A program made the translations under genes and the position numbers. Positions 16,890-25,382 of a stretch of 59,743 nucleotides of DNA are shown here, in pieces. This DNA is from Anaerolineae bacterium (GTDB lineage: Bacteria; Chloroflexota; Anaerolineae; Aggregatilineales; Phototrophicaceae): assembly GCA_022823945.1 (NCBI GenBank), contig JAJEBK010000006.1, positions 1 to 59,743 on the forward strand. Direction: 5' to 3'. Below the pieces are notes generated by a model that saw only the letters and a program-made list of their open reading frames with translations, was not told the origin of the DNA and ran no database searches. Numbering within the stretch: the first letter of the stretch is position 1; each line of letters begins with the position of its first letter.

Positions 16890-17750
16890 ATGTCAATTCC
16901 CAAGAAAGTTTTCGGGCGCACGGGACATCTCAGCACACGGACATTGTTTGGCGCGGCGGCATTTTCCGATGTCACCCAAGACGAGGCCGACCGCAGCATG
17001 CAGTTGCTGCTCGATTACGGCGTCAACCACATCGACACCGCCGCCAGTTATGGCGATTCCGAGTTGCGGCTGGGACCCTGGATGGCACAGTATCGCGACC
17101 AGTTCTTCTTGGCGACCAAGACAGCCGAGCGCACCTACGACGGCGCAAAAGCCGAATTTGAGAAGTCGCTGCGGCGGCTGCGCGTGGACGAAGTCGACCT
17201 CATCCAGCTTCATTACTTGGTGGGCAATGACGAATGGGAAGTGGCGATGGGCGCTGGCGGTGCCCTGGAATACCTGATCGAAGCGCGCGAACAAGGCTTG
17301 GTCAAATACATTGGCGTCACCGGGCACGATGTCGCCATCGCTCGCATGCACCAGCGCAGCCTGGAGCGGTTCGATTTCGATTCTGTGCTGTTGCCCTACA
17401 ATTACCTGATGATGCAGAACCCCGTCTATCGCTCGGGCTTCAACGAAGTGCTGGAGATCTGCCAGGCGCGCAATGTAGCCGTACAGACCATCAAAGGCAT
17501 CACGAGACGGCCTTATCCAAGCGACAAGCGCAGTCATGCCACCTGGTACGAGCCGCTCACCGACCAGGCGAGCATCGACAAAGCTGTGCACTGGGTGCTG
17601 GGCAACGAGCAGGTCTATCTGAATACGGCGGGCGATATTGGCATTTTGCCCAAAGTCTTAAACGCGGCAGCTCGCTTTGCCGGGCGCACGCCAGAAGCAG
17701 ATATGCAGACGATGGTCGGCGAATGGGAGATGGCACCGCTTTTTGTGTAG
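16890..17750 (+). CDS. Aldo/keto reductase
   Basis: 286-aa NADPH-dependent oxidoreductase of the AKR (TIM-barrel) superfamily, acting on carbonyl or sugar substrates. The tetrad positions are visible: Asp and Tyr in [12 protein letters not shown], Lys in [10 protein letters not shown], and His in DLIQLHYL. The C-terminal part ([20 protein letters not shown]) is the cofactor-binding side. AGGAGG 6 nt before ATG 16890 fixes the start; an in-frame ATG at 16812 lies in the spacer after the membrane gene. It could be monocistronic or follow the membrane pair. The specific substrate is unknown. Confidence 0.9.
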   Translation: MSIPKKVFGRTGHLSTRTLFGAAAFSDVTQDEADRSMQLLLDYGVNHIDTAASYGDSELRLGPWMAQYRDQFFLATKTAERTYDGAKAEFEKSLRRLRVDEVDLIQLHYLVGNDEWEVAMGAGGALEYLIEAREQGLVKYIGVTGHDVAIARMHQRSLERFDFDSVLLPYNYLMMQNPVYRSGFNEVLEICQARNVAVQTIKGITRRPYPSDKRSHATWYEPLTDQASIDKAVHWVLGNEQVYLNTAGDIGILPKVLNAAARFAGRTPEADMQTMVGEWEMAPLFV

Positions 17751-17754
17751 CCGG

Positions 17755-18492
17755 TCAGGCATCGGGCAGCGCCGACATGATCGCCCGTATCCGCTCTGCC
17801 GAAGCCTCCCAGCGGGCATAATCATCGCCATTGCCCAGCGACAATCGTGAACTGCGATAATGCATGCGACTGTCGATCTGCCTGCGCCCGGAGAAGTGAA
17901 ATTCGCGTGCGCCAGTTGTCCGGGCGATATGGCGGATGTTGTCCGCGTTGATGTCGCCGCCCGGCATAATCATCAATCGTCCCGCCGCCCGCTGCACTAG
18001 CTGTGCGATCAAAGGAGCGCCGTCCTCTGCGCTGGCTGCCTGCCCCGATGTCAGTAAGCGCGATATGCCCAGTCCCGCCAGCGTTTCCAGCGCGGCAAAT
18101 GGATCGCGGCACATATCAAAAGCGCGATGAAACACCACCGGCAGCGGCTGAGCTTGGTCGATCAACCGCCTCGTCCGCTCGCGATCGACCGATCCGTCCG
18201 CCGTCAAACAGCCGATGACCACTGCTGCTGCGCCGGCTCGGCGGGCAAAGTCGATATCGCGCTGCATCACAGCAATTTCGGCATCGCTATACAGAAAGTC
18301 GCCGCGCCGTGGACGGATCAGCGCGGCCACAGGCATCTCCAGCCGCTGGCAGACCAATTCAAGCAAGCCTGGCGAGGCAGTCAATCCGCCACTGGGCAAG
18401 TCGGCGCACAATTCAATGCGCTGCGCGCCACAGGCTCGGGCGGTCAACGCAGAATCCAGCGAAGCGACTGCGACTTCAAATGTGTAGGCCAT
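17755..18492 (-). CDS. cutC: CutC family protein
   Basis: 245 aa, full length for CutC (about 240-250 aa), a TIM-barrel protein historically linked to copper homeostasis although its biochemical role is unsettled. Signature stretches include [34 protein letters not shown] at the N-terminus, [38 protein letters not shown] and [12 protein letters not shown]. It is convergent with the aldo/keto reductase, with only 4 bp between stops, and divergent from menB. No copper pump or metal regulator is adjacent. Confidence 0.92.
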   Translation of the reverse strand: MAYTFEVAVASLDSALTARACGAQRIELCADLPSGGLTASPGLLELVCQRLEMPVAALIRPRRGDFLYSDAEIAVMQRDIDFARRAGAAAVVIGCLTADGSVDRERTRRLIDQAQPLPVVFHRAFDMCRDPFAALETLAGLGISRLLTSGQAASAEDGAPLIAQLVQRAAGRLMIMPGGDINADNIRHIARTTGAREFHFSGRRQIDSRMHYRSSRLSLGNGDDYARWEASAERIRAIMSALPDA

Positions 18493-18618
18493 GAAACTGC
18501 GAGCTTACCAGAAAAAGTGGGTGCACAGAAGAAATGGCAAATTGGCCGTGCGAAAACAACCTCGCCAGGAAGATTCTACTTCACACGATGAATTGGGGAG
18601 TTCAAGTTTCAAAATAGA

Positions 18619-18651
18619 ATCTGTGTCCGTTGCGCCCTCTGTGGTTAAATC
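18619..18651. repeat. Family D repeat fragment before menB
   Basis: ATCTGTGTCCGTTGCGCCCT followed by CTGTGGTTAAATC is a degenerate copy of the CTCTGTG half of family D. It ends about 30 bp before the menB start, in its leader. Confidence 0.5.
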
Positions 18652-18682
18652 AACAAATCGCCATGCAAGAGGAGACACCACC

Positions 18683-19567
18683 ATGACCAGCGCCGAGCAG
18701 CAAGCCAAAATCAGCACCGCCGACCTCATGCAGCTGGCAGACTGGCGCGAAATTGCACCCTACCAGGATATCACTTATCACCAAGCCGAGGGTATCGCGC
18801 GCATCGCCTTCAATCGTCCCGATATCCGCAATGCCTTCCGCCCCAAGACTATCGACGAAATGACCGAAGCGGTCTTGCATGCCTGGCACGATAGCGATAT
18901 CGGCGTGCTGTGGATCACCGCCAATGGACCCAGCTCGAAAGACGGCATCTGGTCATTCTGCGCCGGCGGCGACCAGAAGGTGCGCGGGCATTCCGGTTAT
19001 GTCGGCGATGATGGCGTGCCGCGCCTGAATGTCTTGCAGCTGCAGCGCTACATCCGCAATATCCCCAAGCCGGTGATTGCGGTTGTCCCGGGATATGCGA
19101 TTGGCGGCGGGCATGTCTTGCATGTTTGCTGCGACTTGACCATTTCCAGCGACAACGCCATCTATGGGCAGACCGGTCCCATCGTCGGCAGCTTCGATGC
19201 TGGCTTCGGCTCATCCTTCCTGGCGGCGCACATCGGGCAGAAAAAAGCCCGCGAAATCTGGTTCCTTTGCCGTCAATACAGCGCCGAGCAAGCGCAAGAG
19301 ATGGGCATGGTCAACACCGTCGTGCCGCTGGCCCAGCTGGAGCGAGAAGCCCTGCAATGGTCGCGCGAGATCCTCAGCAAAAGCCCCATCGCCCTGCGCT
19401 TCATCAAAGCCGGCTTGAATGCCGAGCTGGATGGGCAAACCGGCGTGCAGGTGCTGGCTGGCGATGCCACCATGCTCTTCTATATGACCGAAGAAGGCAG
19501 CGAGGGCAAAAATGCCTTCCTCGAAGGGCGCAAACCCGACTTCGGCAAGTTCCCGCGGCGGGCGTGA
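18683..19567 (+). CDS. menB: 1,4-dihydroxy-2-naphthoyl-CoA synthase
   Basis: 294-aa crotonase-fold enzyme that cyclises o-succinylbenzoyl-CoA to DHNA-CoA in menaquinone synthesis. MenB-specific wording is clear: [15 protein letters not shown], the oxyanion region [39 protein letters not shown] (the bicarbonate/substrate loop) and the C-terminal [21 protein letters not shown]. It starts at ATG 18683 with AGAGGAGA upstream; a longer in-frame ORF begins at 18491 but lacks homology. MenE follows 47 bp downstream and menH overlaps menE, so three consecutive pathway steps are grouped. menD, menF and menC are not in the window. Confidence 0.96.
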   Translation: MTSAEQQAKISTADLMQLADWREIAPYQDITYHQAEGIARIAFNRPDIRNAFRPKTIDEMTEAVLHAWHDSDIGVLWITANGPSSKDGIWSFCAGGDQKVRGHSGYVGDDGVPRLNVLQLQRYIRNIPKPVIAVVPGYAIGGGHVLHVCCDLTISSDNAIYGQTGPIVGSFDAGFGSSFLAAHIGQKKAREIWFLCRQYSAEQAQEMGMVNTVVPLAQLEREALQWSREILSKSPIALRFIKAGLNAELDGQTGVQVLAGDATMLFYMTEEGSEGKNAFLEGRKPDFGKFPRRA

Positions 19568-19577
19568 AAGCAATGCT

Positions 19578-19615
19578 TCACCACCGAGTTCACCGAGTTT
19601 AATGAGTTCACCAAG
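19578..19615. repeat. Family D fragment between menB and menE
   Basis: CACCACCGAGTTCACCGAG followed by TTTAATGAGTTCACCAAG matches the CACCGAGT half of family D. It fills the short menB-menE gap and runs up to the menE GTG start. Confidence 0.6.
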
Positions 19616-21132
19616 TGGATGGCGAACAGCAGTTTGTGAGCATACCCCACGCAAGTCTGGCCTCCCCCCGATTTTTCGGGGGGACTGAGGGGGGTGCGCC
19701 CGACAAGACTTTTATTGTCGACCAGGGCAACGAATATACATTCGCCCAGGTCAACCGCCTGGCATCAATGATCAGCGGCTTGATTCAAGACCACAGCCAG
19801 CTGCAGCCCGGCGACAGGGTCGGCATATTGATGCCCACTTGTTTGTCTTTCGTATTGACCGTGTTGGCTTTGATGCGCATGCGCGTCGTCATCGTGCCGC
19901 TGAACCTGCGTTTGACCACCAACGAACTGCAATGGCAGATCGAAAAAGTCGGCTGCAAGCTCGTCATCTGCACAAGCGACACGCGCGACAAAGCTGCCCA
20001 ATGCACGAACAAGTTCCTGCCGATTCCGCCGGATAGCCAGCTGAATCAGCCCTCCGACTTCGATGATTACGGCAGGATGCACATCGCTGACGACTTCGCC
20101 ATCATCCATACCTCCGGCACCAGCGGTCGCCCCAAAGCGACTGTGCTGAGCTATGGCAACATCTACCACAGCGCCCTGGCATCGGCGCGCACGCTCGGCA
20201 CGCTGCCTGACGAGCGCTGGCTGTGCATCTTGCCGCTCTACCATGTCGGCGGACTGAGCATCATCCTGCGCTCGCTGATTTATGGCACGGCTGTTGAGCT
20301 GTTGCCCGCTTTTGATGTCAACGAAGTGAATCGGGCACTGAGCGAGAATCCCATTTCGATCGTCTCGCTGGTGCCGACCATGCTGCAGCGCCTGCTGGAT
20401 GCGAAAACGCGCGCCTGGAATCCACAATTGCGGCTGGTGCTGCTGGGTGGCGAAGCGGCTCGTCCCAGCCTGATCGAACGCTGCCTGGCGGAGGACATCC
20501 CCGTGGCCGCCAGCTATGGGCTAAGCGAGGCTTCGTCGCAGGTGGCGACAGCTCTGCCACAGCAGTTGCGCGACAAAAGCGGCACAGTTGGCAAGCCACT
20601 GCCGTTCACGCAAGTGCGCATCGCAGACGAAAACGGACGAACGCTGGCGACGGATGCGCCGGGCGAAGTGCTGGTCAAGGGCGCGACAGTCATGCGCCGC
20701 TATCATGGCGATGCGGCAGCAACTGATCGGGCATTGCGCGATGGCTGGCTGCACACCGGCGATATCGGTTACCTGGACGCAGACGGCGACTTGTTCATCT
20801 TGCAGCGGCGCAGCGACCTCATCATCAGTGGCGGCGAGAATATCTATCCTGCCGAGGTCGAAGCAACATTGCGGCTGCACCCAGCGCTGGACGATGCCTT
20901 GGTCTTCGCTCTGCCCGACGAGCAATGGGGACAGCGCGTCGCCGCCCTCGTCCAACGGAAGCCGGGCAAAATGGTCGATGCAACCGAACTGACCGACTTC
21001 GCGCGGCAGCGTCTGGCCCGCTACAAAGTCCCCTGCCAATACGCCTTTGCCGATCTGCCCCGCAGCGCCTCTGGCAAAGTCATTCGCAGCGCCGCCCAAA
21101 AAGCCTTCCATGCTGCGTCTGCGCGCCGCTAG
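19615..21132 (+). CDS. menE: o-Succinylbenzoate-CoA ligase
   Basis: About 505-aa ANL-superfamily ligase making o-succinylbenzoyl-CoA for MenB. It carries HTSGTSGRPKATVLSYGN near residue 163, LPLYHVGGLSIILRSL (MenE-like), YGLSEASSQVATA near 301, the hinge GDIGYLDADGDLFI, SGGENIYPAEVE and the catalytic Lys in SASGKVIRSAAQK. GTG 19615 is one possible start; a second GTG at 19636 is as good. The N-terminus is odd: residues ASPRFFGGTEGGAPDK are partly translated family B repeat (19661-19695), replacing the usual first helix before the KTFIV strand. menH overlaps its 3' end by 23 bp. Confidence 0.93.
   Translation: MDGEQQFVSIPHASLASPRFFGGTEGGAPDKTFIVDQGNEYTFAQVNRLASMISGLIQDHSQLQPGDRVGILMPTCLSFVLTVLALMRMRVVIVPLNLRLTTNELQWQIEKVGCKLVICTSDTRDKAAQCTNKFLPIPPDSQLNQPSDFDDYGRMHIADDFAIIHTSGTSGRPKATVLSYGNIYHSALASARTLGTLPDERWLCILPLYHVGGLSIILRSLIYGTAVELLPAFDVNEVNRALSENPISIVSLVPTMLQRLLDAKTRAWNPQLRLVLLGGEAARPSLIERCLAEDIPVAASYGLSEASSQVATALPQQLRDKSGTVGKPLPFTQVRIADENGRTLATDAPGEVLVKGATVMRRYHGDAAATDRALRDGWLHTGDIGYLDADGDLFILQRRSDLIISGGENIYPAEVEATLRLHPALDDALVFALPDEQWGQRVAALVQRKPGKMVDATELTDFARQRLARYKVPCQYAFADLPRSASGKVIRSAAQKAFHAASARR
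19661..19695. repeat. Family B repeat inside menE N-terminal codons
   Basis: CCTCCCCCCGATTTTTCGGG followed by GGGACTGAGGGGGGT, an inverted repeat around ATTTTT, read in frame as SPRFFGGTEGG. Same family as the hisD/hisC junction copy at 40262-40296. Confidence 0.75.
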
Positions 21133-21931
21133 CGGGGTCAACTACGCCATGACCCGGCAGGGCGAGGGCCAGCCACTGCTGCTGCTGCATGGCTTCACTG
21201 GCGACCACAGCACCTGGCAGACCGTCTCGCCAGCATTGAGGGAGAAAAACCAGTTGATCATGCTCGACCTGCCGGGTCATGGCGGCAGCGACTCGCCCGA
21301 ATGCGCTACAGCCTGGCGCATGCCCAGCGTCGCTGCCGACCTCGTTAGTTTGCTGGACGCGCTGGAGCTGCCGCGAGTCCACCTGCTCGGCTATTCCCTG
21401 GGCGGAAGGCTGGCGCTCTACCTGGCGCTGCGCTATCCGCGGCGAATCCTGTCATTGACGCTGGAAAGCGCATCGCCCGGCCTCGCCGATGAAAAGGAGA
21501 GAATGGCACGCCAGCAAAGCGACAAGCGCCTGGCGCAACAAATTGAAGCGCGCGGAATCGCCTGGTTTGTCGAGTATTGGCAGGCGCTGCCCATGTGGGC
21601 GTCGCAAGCGAACCTGCCGGCGGAGGTCCTGGCGGCGCAGCGAAACCAGCGGCTGCGCAACAACTCGGCGGGCTTGGCGGGCAGCCTGCGTGGTCTGGGC
21701 ACAGGCGCGCAGCCCAGCTTGTGGGAGTCTCTGCCGGGAATGCAGATGCCGACTCTGCTCATCGTCGGCGCGCTGGACAGCAAATTTCGGCGCATCAATA
21801 CCGCAATGAGCGATGCGATCCCCGACGCGCGATTGGCAATTATCGCTGGCACCGGGCACAACACGCACCTGGAAAAACCCCGACAGTTCGCTGGCCTGCT
21901 GGCGGCGCATTTGGCAGCATCTTCGCCTTAG
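21110..21931 (+). CDS. menH: Alpha/beta hydrolase, probable SHCHC synthase
   Basis: 273 aa. Motifs LLLHGFTGDHSTWQ (oxyanion), LLGYSLGGRLALYLALRYP (nucleophile Ser) and LTLESASPGLADEKERMAR are typical of MenH, which eliminates pyruvate from SEPHCHC in menaquinone synthesis. The C-terminal GTGHNTHLEKP holds the catalytic His, and Asp is in VGALDSKF. The start MLRLRAASG overlaps the end of menE. It converges with the DUF348 gene, the stops overlapping by 4 bp. The context next to menB and menE supports MenH over a generic hydrolase. Confidence 0.85.
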   Translation: MLRLRAASGVNYAMTRQGEGQPLLLLHGFTGDHSTWQTVSPALREKNQLIMLDLPGHGGSDSPECATAWRMPSVAADLVSLLDALELPRVHLLGYSLGGRLALYLALRYPRRILSLTLESASPGLADEKERMARQQSDKRLAQQIEARGIAWFVEYWQALPMWASQANLPAEVLAAQRNQRLRNNSAGLAGSLRGLGTGAQPSLWESLPGMQMPTLLIVGALDSKFRRINTAMSDAIPDARLAIIAGTGHNTHLEKPRQFAGLLAAHLAASSP

Positions 21932-23247
21932 TTGCAGCCTCCAGGAACACTGCGAATGGGCGTCCAAGCAGGCAGCAACGTGTTGACCTTGGCGGGAACG
22001 GGCGTCAGCAGATACACCTTCACATACTCGTGCCAATCTCGCGTATAGTCGGCATCGCTAAAGCCCAGGTCGATCCAATAGGGCGAACTGCGGTAGCCGG
22101 CAGTATCCGCCATGTAGCCGACTCCATAGCCAGGCACAAAAACATCGCTGCGATACGGGATGAGGTCGGGGTCGGAAGCGACGATGCCTGTGCGCAATGT
22201 CTCGCCGATGGCTGTCAAGGTGTTGCCGTTGTTCGAACTTGGATTATAACTTGTCGCATACATGCACAGCACGCGCCAATATTCGCGCGGTCCACCCGGC
22301 GTATTCACCGTGCCCAGCACCACCGCCTTCGTGCCATAGCCGATGATGCGCTCCTGCGGCTGCTGAACCAATTGCGACTCGCTGGTCTCGCGGCTGACCT
22401 CGCTGCCATTTTCATAACGCACGCGCGTGATCGTCTCGCGGATGCCGGGTTGCGCCTGTTGAATCACATTTGTTGTGTCCAGGAGCGTATGCGGGTCGGG
22501 GCGATATTGGGTATTGCCCGCCGGGATTTCTTCGCGTTCCACCAACTCTTCGACGCGCACGCGCACGACTTCGACCTCTGCGTCCGCGCCGAGCAATTCA
22601 TCCAGGGCCGGTCGCGTGAAATCCAGACTGCCCAGCGATAAGCCCAGCTCGTCCAGCAGGTCGGCTACACGTTTTGCCTGCGTGCGCATTTCTATGACCT
22701 CGCCATCCACCCGCAGCCGGATGCGCAACCCCCGCGTGATGCGCAGATCCATATCCCCGTCCAGCCGAGTATCCAATGGCAGGTTGGTCGCATCGCTCGC
22801 GTCCAACCTGATGCCCGCTTCGTCAAGCGCCTCGCCGACTGTCTCAGCGGCAGAGGCAAGCGTCAACTCAGCGCCAGCATCGCGGATGCGCAGCTGCACA
22901 GCGCGGCGGATCTCGATTTGGCTGGCGGGCACAGTCCAGTCGGGCAGCGCTTCTTGATCAGCCAACGAGCCATTGACCCACACTTTATCCTTCTCGCCCA
23001 ATGAGATGCCAGCATGGGACAAGATAGGCAGCGGCTCATGCAGCGCTGTCTGCAACTGGCTGGCTTGCCCAGCGTCGATGATGCGGACTGTTCGCTGTGC
23101 CGCCGGCGTCAACTCTGCTATTATTGCGCCACCGTCCGCCCAGCGCAGCAGCGCCGCCGCGAGCAAGCCGCCTGTGAAGAAGAGCGCGCAGCAGCAAAAG
23201 ACGATGATTAGCAACAGCAGGATACGTCTGCCCCGGTTTGCGTTCAT
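21928..23247 (-). CDS. DUF348/G5/3D-domain cell-wall protein (YabE/RpfB-like)
   Basis: 439 aa. A short N-terminal cytoplasmic segment and one membrane helix (about residues 8-32) anchor the protein. Two or three DUF348 ubiquitin-like repeats follow: IEIRRAVQLRIRDAG...LASAAETVGEALDEAGI and LRITRGLRIRLRVDGE...VADLLDELGL. Next come a G5-type segment (VRVEELVEREEI...GIRETITRVRYENG) and a C-terminal 3D domain with its Asp residues in GIVASDPDLIPYRSDVFVPGYG, MADTAGY and IDLGFSDADY. In other bacteria this layout belongs to YabE/RpfB-type proteins that remodel peptidoglycan; 3D is a lytic-transglycosylase-like fold. It is divergent from znuA, with about 95 bp between starts. Confidence 0.88.
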   Translation of the reverse strand: MNANRGRRILLLLIIVFCCCALFFTGGLLAAALLRWADGGAIIAELTPAAQRTVRIIDAGQASQLQTALHEPLPILSHAGISLGEKDKVWVNGSLADQEALPDWTVPASQIEIRRAVQLRIRDAGAELTLASAAETVGEALDEAGIRLDASDATNLPLDTRLDGDMDLRITRGLRIRLRVDGEVIEMRTQAKRVADLLDELGLSLGSLDFTRPALDELLGADAEVEVVRVRVEELVEREEIPAGNTQYRPDPHTLLDTTNVIQQAQPGIRETITRVRYENGSEVSRETSESQLVQQPQERIIGYGTKAVVLGTVNTPGGPREYWRVLCMYATSYNPSSNNGNTLTAIGETLRTGIVASDPDLIPYRSDVFVPGYGVGYMADTAGYRSSPYWIDLGFSDADYTRDWHEYVKVYLLTPVPAKVNTLLPAWTPIRSVPGGCN

Positions 23248-23275
23248 ACAACAAATGGTACACGGAGATTAAGGC

Positions 23276-23304
23276 TTGCGCAGGCAATATGCTTCGCCTA
23301 TCAT
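23276..23304 (+). promoter_or_regulatory. Possible promoter of the zinc-uptake operon
   Basis: TTGCGC (23276-23281), 17 bp, then TATCAT (23299-23304). The -10 matches 5/6, the -35 only 3/6. Predicted transcription would begin near 23311, exactly at the operator-like palindrome. Confidence 0.4.
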
Positions 23305-23310
23305 GCCTAA

Positions 23311-23325
23311 TGATACCGTGTATCA
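23311..23325. promoter_or_regulatory. Fur/Zur-like operator upstream of znuA
   Basis: TGATACCGTGTATCA is a 15-bp inverted repeat with a single central base in the 7-1-7 layout. Its six outer base pairs (TGATAC/GTATCA) are perfectly symmetric. The TGATA...TATCA ends are those of Fur-family boxes (consensus TGATAAT-N-ATTATCA). It ends 2 bp before the ribosome binding site (AAGGAG, 23328-23333) of znuA. A zinc-loaded Zur-type repressor bound here would block transcription. Assignment to Zur rather than Fur or MntR rests on the gene it controls. Confidence 0.6.
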
Positions 23326-23341
23326 CTAAGGAGCTGTCAAG

Positions 23342-24562
23342 ATGACAAAACGAATAGTCGCCCTCGCCATGCTGGCGCTGCTTCTCGGCGTCAATGTCGG
23401 CGCCCAATCTGCCAAACCGGTCGTGATCGCGTCGCACAGCATCTTGGCGGATGTGGCGCGCAATGTCGCCGGTGATCTGCTTGATGTCCGTACGCTCATC
23501 CCGGCGGGCAGCGACCCGCACCACTTCATCCCCACGCCCAGCGACCTGGCGGCTATCGCCGAAGCCGATCTCGTCCTCATCAACGGCATCGGTTATGAAG
23601 AAACATTGCTGGAAGCCATAGAAAATGCCGGCGCAAATGTCAACATCAGGGTGGCCTCCGCCTGTATTGATGTTCGTCCCGCGGGCGCGCATGACGACCA
23701 TGACGAGCACGCTCACGATGATGAAGACGAGCACGCGCACGATGACGAAGACGAGCACGCTCACGATGAGGAAGACGAGCACGCGCACGATGATGAAGAC
23801 GAGCACGCTCATGATGACGAAATGAGCGACTGTGACGAGCAGGATGCCGAGTTCTATGCCATCGGCTTTCACGACCATGGGAACTTCCTGGGCAGAGCCG
23901 AAGACATCGAATGCGCAGCCCACGTCCATGGCGAAGAGCATGACGACCACGGCGAAGAGCATGACGACCACGGCGAAGAGCATGACGACCACGGTGACAT
24001 GCATGACGACCACGGTCATGACGAAGGCACCTGCGACCCCCATATCTGGTTCGATCCGCAGAATGTCATCCGCTGGGCGCTGACCATTCGCGACAGCTTC
24101 TCCGAAATCGACCCCGACCATGCTGGCGAATATCACGAGCATGCCCTGGCTTATGCCGCGGAACTGGACGCGCTGGAAAGAGATTTCATCTGGCCCGCGC
24201 TGGAGAATTTGCCCGAAGAAAAGCGGCTGCTGGTGACCGCTCACGATGCGCTGGGCTACCTGGCCGGCACCTTCGGCTTTGAGATCGTCAGCACTGTCAT
24301 CCCCGGCGTCAGCACGGTGGTCGAGCCGAGCGCGAGCGATGTCGCCTCGGTCATCGATGTCATCCGCGAGCATGATTTGACAGCCATCTTTGGCGAATCG
24401 ATCACCAGCGACAAGATCTTGCAGGTTATCGCCGCGGAAACAGGCGCAGAAATCGCATCGCTCTACACCGATTCGCTTAGCGATGCCGATGGTCCCGCCG
24501 CCACCTACCTGGACTACATGCGCTACAATTTCTCCACCATAGTGGTGGCGCTGGGCAGCTAA
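23342..24562 (+). CDS. znuA: Zinc ABC transporter substrate-binding protein with very long His/Asp/Glu-rich loop
   Basis: 406-aa cluster A-I (ZnuA/TroA) binding protein that captures zinc outside the membrane. The signal peptide is about residues 1-21 (no lipobox). Metal ligands are visible: His60/61 in GSDPHHFIPTPSD, His234 in CDPHIWFDPQN, and the His in TAHDALGYLAGTFGF. The C-lobe has IFGESITSDKI. Between the first and second ligand lies an exceptional acidic-His region. It has five 8-residue units DEHAHDDE (residues about 121-160, 24-bp DNA repeats) and four 7-residue units GEEHDDH (about 197-224, 21-bp DNA repeats). Typical ZnuA loops are much shorter. znuC follows 26 bp downstream. Confidence 0.95.
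   Translation: MTKRIVALAMLALLLGVNVGAQSAKPVVIASHSILADVARNVAGDLLDVRTLIPAGSDPHHFIPTPSDLAAIAEADLVLINGIGYEETLLEAIENAGANVNIRVASACIDVRPAGAHDDHDEHAHDDEDEHAHDDEDEHAHDEEDEHAHDDEDEHAHDDEMSDCDEQDAEFYAIGFHDHGNFLGRAEDIECAAHVHGEEHDDHGEEHDDHGEEHDDHGDMHDDHGHDEGTCDPHIWFDPQNVIRWALTIRDSFSEIDPDHAGEYHEHALAYAAELDALERDFIWPALENLPEEKRLLVTAHDALGYLAGTFGFEIVSTVIPGVSTVVEPSASDVASVIDVIREHDLTAIFGESITSDKILQVIAAETGAEIASLYTDSLSDADGPAATYLDYMRYNFSTIVVALGS
23702..23821 (+). repeat. 24-bp tandem repeat, five units, within znuA
   Basis: Five units of GACGAGCACGCTCACGATGA plus four more bases, differing mostly at third positions (GCT/GCG, GAT/GAC). They encode DEHAHDDE. Length change by slippage would add or remove whole metal-binding octapeptides. 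Confidence 0.9.
23930..24013 (+). repeat. 21-bp tandem repeat, four units, within znuA
   Basis: Three identical units of GGCGAAGAGCATGACGACCA plus C, and a fourth variant with GACATG. They encode GEEHDDH and lie just before the second zinc-ligand His. Confidence 0.9.
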
Positions 24563-24588
24563 AGCCATAAACGAGAGGCATAATCCGA

Positions 24589-25380
24589 ATGGCGGCGAAG
24601 CAGGGCGTGCAGGCGGCGCTGGTCGTCCAGCAGCTAGGCACGGGCTATCCAGGCAACCGGCACGCCCTTTGCAACATCAACTTCACAATCGAAGCGGGTG
24701 AGCGCGTCGCCATCATCGGGCCCAACGGCGCTGGCAAAAGCACGCTCATCAAAGCCATCGTCGGCGTGCTGCAGTTCAACTCGGGCAGCATCTCGATCTT
24801 TGGCGAAGATTGCTACAGCAGCCACAGCCTGGTCGGTTATGTGCCCCAACAAAACCTCATCGACTGGAGCTTCCCGGCTTCAGTTTACGATGTCGTGATG
24901 ATGGGGCGCAGCCGCCATATTGGCTGGTTTCGGCTGCCGCGCCGTAGCGACCATCAAGCCGTCCGCGATGTTCTGGAGCGCTTGAGCCTGGTCGACTTGG
25001 CCAATCGACAAATCAGCGAGCTCAGCGGTGGGCAACGCCGGCGCGTCTTCATCGCCCGCGCGCTGGCACAAGATTCCCGCGTGCTGCTGTTGGACGAGCC
25101 TTTCAGCGGCGTCGATCAACAGGCGGAAGGCGAGATTATCGAGGCGCTGGACATCATGACCGAGCACGGCATCACCATTATGATGTCTACGCACCACCTG
25201 GATAATGCGGCGCTGCGCTTCGACAAAATCCTCGCGCTTCGTCAAGGCGAGATCGCGGCTTTGGGCGCGCCGGACGAAGTGCTCGTGCCCCAGATGCTGC
25301 GTCAGGCATTTGGCGGGACTATCAGCATGGTTCGCGACGACCTGCTGATGTTGCATCGTCAAGCAAAAAGGTCTTCTTGA
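24589..25380 (+). CDS. znuC: Zinc/manganese ABC transporter ATP-binding protein
   Basis: 263-aa cytoplasmic ATPase of a metal importer. Walker A is GPNGAGKSTLIKAI, the Q-loop region is GYVPQQNLIDWSFPASVYDVVMMGR (typical of the Znu/Mnt group), the signature is LSGGQRRRVFIARAL, Walker B is VLLLDEPFSGVD and the switch His is in MSTHHLD. It sits between binding protein and permease; its TGA is 2 bp before the permease ATG. Confidence 0.95.
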   Translation: MAAKQGVQAALVVQQLGTGYPGNRHALCNINFTIEAGERVAIIGPNGAGKSTLIKAIVGVLQFNSGSISIFGEDCYSSHSLVGYVPQQNLIDWSFPASVYDVVMMGRSRHIGWFRLPRRSDHQAVRDVLERLSLVDLANRQISELSGGQRRRVFIARALAQDSRVLLLDEPFSGVDQQAEGEIIEALDIMTEHGITIMMSTHHLDNAALRFDKILALRQGEIAALGAPDEVLVPQMLRQAFGGTISMVRDDLLMLHRQAKRSS

Positions 25381-25382
25381 AT

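Noticed and set aside
23702..24013. Tandem array that might suggest CRISPR-like or satellite DNA
   Set aside because: Units are contiguous with no spacers, in frame, and encode a metal-binding peptide.
23036..24568. 510-aa minus-strand frame opposite znuA
   Set aside because: Composition (V-F/V-M-V-M repeats) is simply the antisense of the His/Asp tandem repeats; the sense strand has signal peptide and zinc ligands.
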